NCBI RefSeq assembly: GCF_900105455.1
Contig: NZ_FNSF01000007.1
Location: 434,001-498,000, forward strand
DNA: 64,000 nt
Source of the DNA: Tenacibaculum sp. MAR_2009_124
Lineage (GTDB): Bacteria > Bacteroidota > Bacteroidia > Flavobacteriales > Flavobacteriaceae
Reading direction: 5' to 3'
The position numbers and the translations under genes are program-made. The notes beneath the pieces are model-generated. The model saw only the letters and a program-made list of their open reading frames with translations, did no database searches and was not told the DNA's origin. The stretch's first letter is position 1. Each line of letters begins with the position of its first letter. Shown piece by piece: positions 59,485-64,000 of the stretch.

Positions 59485-62400
59485 ATGATTAATTCAATGA
59501 ATTTGGAAAGGGATACCTTTTCCGGAAAGAGGAGTTCATGTGTCTACTTTGAAACGAAAAAAACTACAAGCTACAAGAGAAGTAATAAGATATTCATCTT
59601 ATTGATCCTGTTTCTTTTAATCCAATTGCAAACATTTGCGCAAACGCCTTCAATTGCATCAAGTGAGGGAACTGTTAATTGCGATAATTGTAGACCAAAT
59701 ACTAATTGGACAATAGTAATAGGAACTCCTGATGTTTCTAATAGATCAGTATCGGCAGCTGGTTCAATAACAGGAGGAGGAGAATCTTGGTATGAAGAAC
59801 CATTACCGTTACCTCCAACAGGCCATGAATATTGGATCTCACTTCGCGATCTAGGAGGTTCTTTCCTAGAAGAAATTATCGCTACAAATATTACAGGTCT
59901 TGTTGTTGGTCAAACATATGAAATAGAATTATATACTATGACTACTCGAGGTGAGTATTCTGAAGAATATAATGATTCTTTCTCGTACAAAATCGGATCG
60001 CTTACAAAACAAACTATAAGTTCAATTACCAGAGATAATTGGGGATTAACTAAAATAAGGTTTATAGCAAATGCATCAACTATGTCTTTGGAATTGTATC
60101 CAGGAAATAATTCTGGAGGGACAACAACTACATTTGAATCTGTGTTAATTTCTTTAGCGACAAATGCTATTAAATTAATCCCTGACTCAGACAATGATGG
60201 TGTTCTAGATGAGGCAGATTTAGATGACGATAATGACGGTATTTTAGATGTTGATGAATTAGGATGTTTTGTTCCTGAATCTTCAGCACCATCATCTGGG
60301 GTTATTGAATTCACGTCAACAACAACAAATATTGCTAGTGGTGAAAAATATGTTTTATCTAGTAGTCTTGATATGGGGATAAACTCTCTAACTATTGAAA
60401 CGGGAGGAGAGCTTTACTTATTACCGGATGTAGAACTAACAACGACTAATTTGAATGCAAGAGGTAAAATGTCTCTTTCGGATAAATCTGGAGTAATTAC
60501 TCGAGGAGCAATGGTTTTAGGCCAACATCCTGCAGCAGGAAGTGCAACGACTGAAATATTCATGGGAGTGGGGGCTTATTTTGTTGCTAGAGGTTCCATG
60601 GTTGTAGAGAATGATAAGGATTGGCCAATAGGAAATGTTACTATTGATATTTCTATGAGTTCGGCTTCATTTATAGAGGTATGTTCAACATTAACAGTTA
60701 GAGATAATAATGTATTCAAAAAAGTAGGGAATGACTTATATGGAAATGCTTTTGTTATCTCCAGAGATCAGGTGTCCTCTTCGAATTCGACATATACCTT
60801 ATCTAATACAGTAGGGGGAGGTATAAATTGGTTGGCATTATCAACAACAGGAGGAGTAACAGATAAATTAAACCCTGGAACAGCATCGTTTTGCGGAGAT
60901 AACGCCACCCCGGCTTCATGTTCATTTTGGCCTAATAATTTAACTATAGGAGCATGTGAAGAATCGAAAGCAATTATTGGAGATTTAGTAGATTTTTGTG
61001 CAGGAACCGGATGGCCATATTTTAGCAATGATGTTGATAAAGATGGAATTCCAAATTATTTAGATACTGATTCTGATAATGATGGATGTCCGGATGCAAT
61101 TGAAGGAGCTGAAAATGTTTCATCATCTGATTTAACTGGAGAAAGAATTAGTGGAGCAGTTGATGCTGATGGTGTCCCTATATTAGTCAATTCGGATGGT
61201 AGTCAAGGACAGGCGAATACTATTAATGTAGTTACGTCAAATCCAACGCCAGTTTCAGGAACGATAAACGGAGGAACAAATGTTTGTGTAGGTGAAACAA
61301 TTTCACTTATTTCGGATGGAGATTCTGGTGGTGTTTGGTCTAGTTCGAATACAGCTATAGCAACAGTAGATTCTTCGGGAGTCGTGGTAGGAGTAAGTCA
61401 AGGTTCTGCCAGTATTTTATATACTGTAACTTCATTAGGAGGATGTGAATACTCTTCTAGTATTAATGTTACAGTAAGTAGCCCCCCATCTACACCAGTA
61501 ACAGGAACAGTAACCCAACCAACATGTGTTGTATCAACGGGAAGTTTTCAGATTACAGATTACGATGCTAATAATACATATACCTTTTCTCCATCTATTG
61601 TTAGCTTATCAAAAAGTGGATTGGTAACAGCCAACACTGGTACTTATACATTCACAGTAACAAATACGGATGGATGTGTTTCTTCGGCGAGCGCGAATGT
61701 TGTTGTTAACGTTCAACCGTCTACACCAGTAGCACCAGTAGCAGGAACAGTAACCCAACCAACATGTGCTGTAGCAACGGGAAGTTTTCAGATTACAGAT
61801 TACGATGCTAATAATACATATACCTTTTCTCCATCTATTGTTAGCTTATCAAAAAGTGGATTGGTAACAGCCAACACTGGGACATATACATTCACAGTAA
61901 CAAATACGGATGGATGTGTTTCTTCGGCGAGCGCGAATGTTGTTGTTGACGTTCAACCATCTACACCAGTAGCACCAGTAGCAGGAACAGTAACCCAACC
62001 AACATGCGCTGTAGCAACGGGAAGTTTTCAGATTACAGATTACGATGTTAATAATACATATACCTTTTCTCCATCTATTGTTAGCTTATCAAAAAGTGGA
62101 TTGGTAACAGCCAACACTGGTACTTATACATTCACAGTAACAAATACGGATGGATGTGTTTCTTCGGCGAGCGCGAATGTTGTTGTTAACGTTCAACCAT
62201 CTACACCAGTAGCACCAGTAGCAGGAACAGTAACCCAACCAACATGTGCTGTAGCAACAGGAAGTTTTCAGATTACAGATTACGATGCTAATAATACATA
62301 TACCTTTTCTCCATCTATTATTAGCTTATCAAAAAGTGGATTGGTAACAGCCAACACTGGTATCTATACATTCACAGTAACAAATACGGATGGATGTGTT

Positions 62401-64000
62401 TCTTCGGCGAGCGCGAATGTTGTTGTTGACGCTCAACCGTCTACACCATCAGTACCAACAGTGGCAAGCACAGTTCAACCGACATGTGCAGTACCAACAG
62501 GAAGTATAGTATTTGCAACACAAGCAGGAGTAGCATATAGTATCGGAGGAGCTTTCCAAGCAAGTGAGACTTTCACAGGAGTAGCGCCAGGAACATATAC
62601 CTTAACGGTAAGAAGTACCACAGATAACACATGTACTAGGGATGCAGCTTCAACGGTAACAATTGATGCTGTACCCAATGCACCATCAGTACCAACAGTG
62701 GCAAGCACAGTTCAACCGACATGTGGAGTACCAACAGGAAGTATTGTATTTGCAACACAAGCAGGTGTAGCATATAGTATCGGAGGAGCTTTCCAAGCAA
62801 GTGAGACTTTCACAGGAGTAGCGCCAGGAACATATACCTTAACGGTAAGAAGCATCACAGATAACACATGTACTAGGGATGCAGCTTCAGTGGTAACAAT
62901 TAATGCTGTACCCAATGCACCATCAGTACCAACAGTGGCAAGCACAGTTCAACCGACATGTGGAGTACCAACAGGAAGTATTGTATTTGCAACACAAGCA
63001 GGTGTAGCATATAGTATCGGAGGAGCTTTCCAAGCAAGTGAGACTTTCACAGGAGTAGCGCCAGGAACATATACCTTAACGGTAAGAAGTACCACAGATA
63101 ACACATGTACTAGGGATGCAGCTTCAACGGTAACAATTGATGCTGTACCCAATGCACCATCAGTACCAACAGTAGCAAGCACAGTTCAACCGACATGTGG
63201 AATACCAACAGGAAGTATAGTATTTGCAACACAAGCAGATGTAGCATATAGTATCGGAGGAGCTTTCCAAGCAAGTGAGACTTTCACAGGAGTAGCGCCA
63301 GGAACGTATACCTTAACGGTAAGAAGCACTACAGATAACACATGTACTAGGGATGCAGCTTCAACGGTAACAATTGATGCTGTACCCAATGCACCATCAG
63401 TACCAACAGTAGCAAGCACAGTTCAACCGACATGTGCAGTACCAACAGGAAGTATTGTATTTACAACACAAGCAGGTGTAGCATATAGTATCGGAGGAGC
63501 TTTCCAAGCAAGTGAGACTTTCACAGGAGTAGCGCCAGGAACATATACCTTAACGGTAAGAAGTACCACAGATAACACATGTACTAGAGATGCAGCTTCA
63601 ACGGTAACAATTGATGCTGTACCCAATGCACCATCAGTACCAACAGTGGCAAGCACAGTTCAACCGACATGTGCAGTACCAACAGGAAGTATAGTATTTG
63701 CAACACAAGCAGGTGTAGCATATAGTATCGGAGGAGCTTTCCAAGCAAGTGAGACTTTCACAGGAGTAGCGCCAGGAACATATACTTTAACGGTAAGAAG
63801 CACTACAGATAACACATGTACTAGGGATGCAGCTTCAACGGTAACAATTGATGCTGTACCCAATGCACCATCAGTACCAACAGTAGCAAGCACAGTTCAA
63901 CCGACATGTGCAGTACCAACAGGAAGTATAGTATTTGCAACACAAGCAGGAGTAGCATATAGTATCGGAGGAGCTTTCCAAGCAAGTGAGACTTTCACAG
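59485..64000 (+). CDS. Giant secreted SprB-type repeat adhesin, 5' part (runs off the window)
   Basis: The open frame from ATG 59485 continues for more than 1500 codons to the window edge. A long charged N-region precedes a signal sequence (IFILLILFLLIQLQTFAQ, near 38-55). An unknown domain follows (about 60-230), then a thrombospondin type-3-like calcium motif (DSDNDGVLDEADLDDDNDG, near 233), a beta-helix-like stretch (about 275-430), a second calcium motif (DVDKDGIPNYLDTDSDNDG, near 515) and a Big-2-like Ig domain (about 590-670). Then come four 80-residue repeats and six-plus 79-residue repeats with PTC and TC cysteines. The repeat style matches SprB-type gliding adhesins exported by the type IX system. 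The C-terminal secretion domain is outside the window. Confidence 0.9.
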   Translation, partial: MINSMNLERDTFSGKRSSCVYFETKKTTSYKRSNKIFILLILFLLIQLQTFAQTPSIASSEGTVNCDNCRPNTNWTIVIGTPDVSNRSVSAAGSITGGGESWYEEPLPLPPTGHEYWISLRDLGGSFLEEIIATNITGLVVGQTYEIELYTMTTRGEYSEEYNDSFSYKIGSLTKQTISSITRDNWGLTKIRFIANASTMSLELYPGNNSGGTTTTFESVLISLATNAIKLIPDSDNDGVLDEADLDDDNDGILDVDELGCFVPESSAPSSGVIEFTSTTTNIASGEKYVLSSSLDMGINSLTIETGGELYLLPDVELTTTNLNARGKMSLSDKSGVITRGAMVLGQHPAAGSATTEIFMGVGAYFVARGSMVVENDKDWPIGNVTIDISMSSASFIEVCSTLTVRDNNVFKKVGNDLYGNAFVISRDQVSSSNSTYTLSNTVGGGINWLALSTTGGVTDKLNPGTASFCGDNATPASCSFWPNNLTIGACEESKAIIGDLVDFCAGTGWPYFSNDVDKDGIPNYLDTDSDNDGCPDAIEGAENVSSSDLTGERISGAVDADGVPILVNSDGSQGQANTINVVTSNPTPVSGTINGGTNVCVGETISLISDGDSGGVWSSSNTAIATVDSSGVVVGVSQGSASILYTVTSLGGCEYSSSINVTVSSPPSTPVTGTVTQPTCVVSTGSFQITDYDANNTYTFSPSIVSLSKSGLVTANTGTYTFTVTNTDGCVSSASANVVVNVQPSTPVAPVAGTVTQPTCAVATGSFQITDYDANNTYTFSPSIVSLSKSGLVTANTGTYTFTVTNTDGCVSSASANVVVDVQPSTPVAPVAGTVTQPTCAVATGSFQITDYDVNNTYTFSPSIVSLSKSGLVTANTGTYTFTVTNTDGCVSSASANVVVNVQPSTPVAPVAGTVTQPTCAVATGSFQITDYDANNTYTFSPSIISLSKSGLVTANTGIYTFTVTNTDGCVSSASANVVVDAQPSTPSVPTVASTVQPTCAVPTGSIVFATQAGVAYSIGGAFQASETFTGVAPGTYTLTVRSTTDNTCTRDAASTVTIDAVPNAPSVPTVASTVQPTCGVPTGSIVFATQAGVAYSIGGAFQASETFTGVAPGTYTLTVRSITDNTCTRDAASVVTINAVPNAPSVPTVASTVQPTCGVPTGSIVFATQAGVAYSIGGAFQASETFTGVAPGTYTLTVRSTTDNTCTRDAASTVTIDAVPNAPSVPTVASTVQPTCGIPTGSIVFATQADVAYSIGGAFQASETFTGVAPGTYTLTVRSTTDNTCTRDAASTVTIDAVPNAPSVPTVASTVQPTCAVPTGSIVFTTQAGVAYSIGGAFQASETFTGVAPGTYTLTVRSTTDNTCTRDAASTVTIDAVPNAPSVPTVASTVQPTCAVPTGSIVFATQAGVAYSIGGAFQASETFTGVAPGTYTLTVRSTTDNTCTRDAASTVTIDAVPNAPSVPTVASTVQPTCAVPTGSIVFATQAGVAYSIGGAFQASETFT
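61507..62466 (+). repeat. Array A: four tandem 240-bp repeats in the adhesin gene
   Basis: Units start at 61507, 61747, 61987 and 62227, each opening ACAGTAACCCAACCAACATG. They encode 80-residue modules with TQPTC at the start and DGCVSSASANVVV near the end. Units are nearly identical at DNA level, differing at a handful of positions. Confidence 0.9.
62470..64000 (+). repeat. Array B: six complete and one partial 237-bp repeats in the adhesin gene
   Basis: Units start at 62470, 62707, 62944, 63181, 63418, 63655 and 63892, each opening ACAGTTCAACCGACATGTG. They encode 79-residue SprB-like modules (VQPTC...GVAPGTYTLTVRS...NTCTRDAASTVTI). The array continues beyond the window, so the copy number is unknown. 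Confidence 0.93.

Noticed and set aside
59910-61028. Minus-strand ORFs (134 and 86 residues) opposite the adhesin N-terminal half
   Set aside because: They lie wholly inside the long open plus-strand frame and show no family features.
62475-63893. Repeated 77-residue minus-strand ORFs in the adhesin repeats
   Set aside because: They are the antisense of 237-bp repeats, with no start signals or family features; the plus strand encodes clear SprB-like modules.
61507-64000. Tandem repeats considered as a CRISPR array
   Set aside because: Units are 237-240 bp, in frame, with no spacers, and encode a protein.

Overview
The window is AT-rich DNA from a marine-type member of the Bacteroidota, most likely the family Flavobacteriaceae. 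This is inferred from the gene content (SprB-type repeat adhesin, DUF4834, DUF5683, DUF6428, WbqC, large LepB, membrane-anchored AraC regulators), from near-absence of Shine-Dalgarno sequences, and from several TAnnTTTG promoter elements. Species cannot be fixed from sequence alone.

Region 1 (1-18143) is the most unusual part. About 17 kb of tightly packed minus-strand genes (1-17150) reads, in transcription order: YbjN/CesT-like protein, PspA/IM30, YqiJ/NfeD-like OB-fold membrane protein, a short SPFH protein, a full flotillin-like SPFH protein, (intrinsic terminator), GNAT acetyltransferase, bacterial-PH-like membrane protein, a 1618-residue coiled-coil AAA+ ATPase, DUF4178 protein, Ser/Gly-rich lipoprotein, DUF350 membrane protein, membrane-anchored spermidine-synthase-like protein, SpeD-like decarboxylase, a TVGYGD potassium channel with RCK domains, a GRDP-like protein and an unknown partial gene. 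A divergent XRE-type regulator (17391-18143) with a degenerate LexA/CI-like C-terminus faces the cluster across a palindrome-bearing intergenic region. I read this as a membrane-integrity or envelope-stress system combining PspA and flotillin scaffolds with polyamine synthesis and potassium flux. A defence role is possible but unproven.

Region 2 (18201-37982) holds a PsiD-like phosphatidylserine decarboxylase family enzyme, an NDH-2 operon, an arsenic-type operon (ArsR, LMW-PTP arsenate reductase, DUF6428) with shared operator-like sites, a flavodoxin-fold reductase, a PPK2 kinase, a DnaQ-like exonuclease, a NagZ-beta-lactamase fusion, a lysophospholipid acyltransferase, a BASS transporter, a DUF4159 protein, a membrane AraC regulator, RsmE, a GNAT-like protein and an outer-membrane barrel with a Lys/Glu-rich tail. 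A gene-free stretch (33060-33524) contains three hairpins, a 21-bp inverted repeat and a helical-turn-phased direct repeat.

Region 3 (38089-45387) is a surface-polysaccharide operon: DUF4834, a YfhO-like GT-C membrane protein, a methyltransferase, two GT4-type glycosyltransferases and a flippase, ending at a strong terminator.

Region 4 (45488-59183) is largely housekeeping: Crp/Fnr regulator, WbqC, LepB, DapB, DUF5683, ParB, ParA (frameshifted at an A9 run), an unknown lipoprotein, DnaN, an LpxR-like protein, two tandem class-I-type PPK2 kinases, a second arsenate-reductase-like PTP, an Smr-domain protein and a cysteine desulfurase.

Region 5 (59184-64000) has a foldable leader and the 5' part of a giant secreted SprB-type adhesin with 240-bp and 237-bp tandem repeats; it runs off the window.
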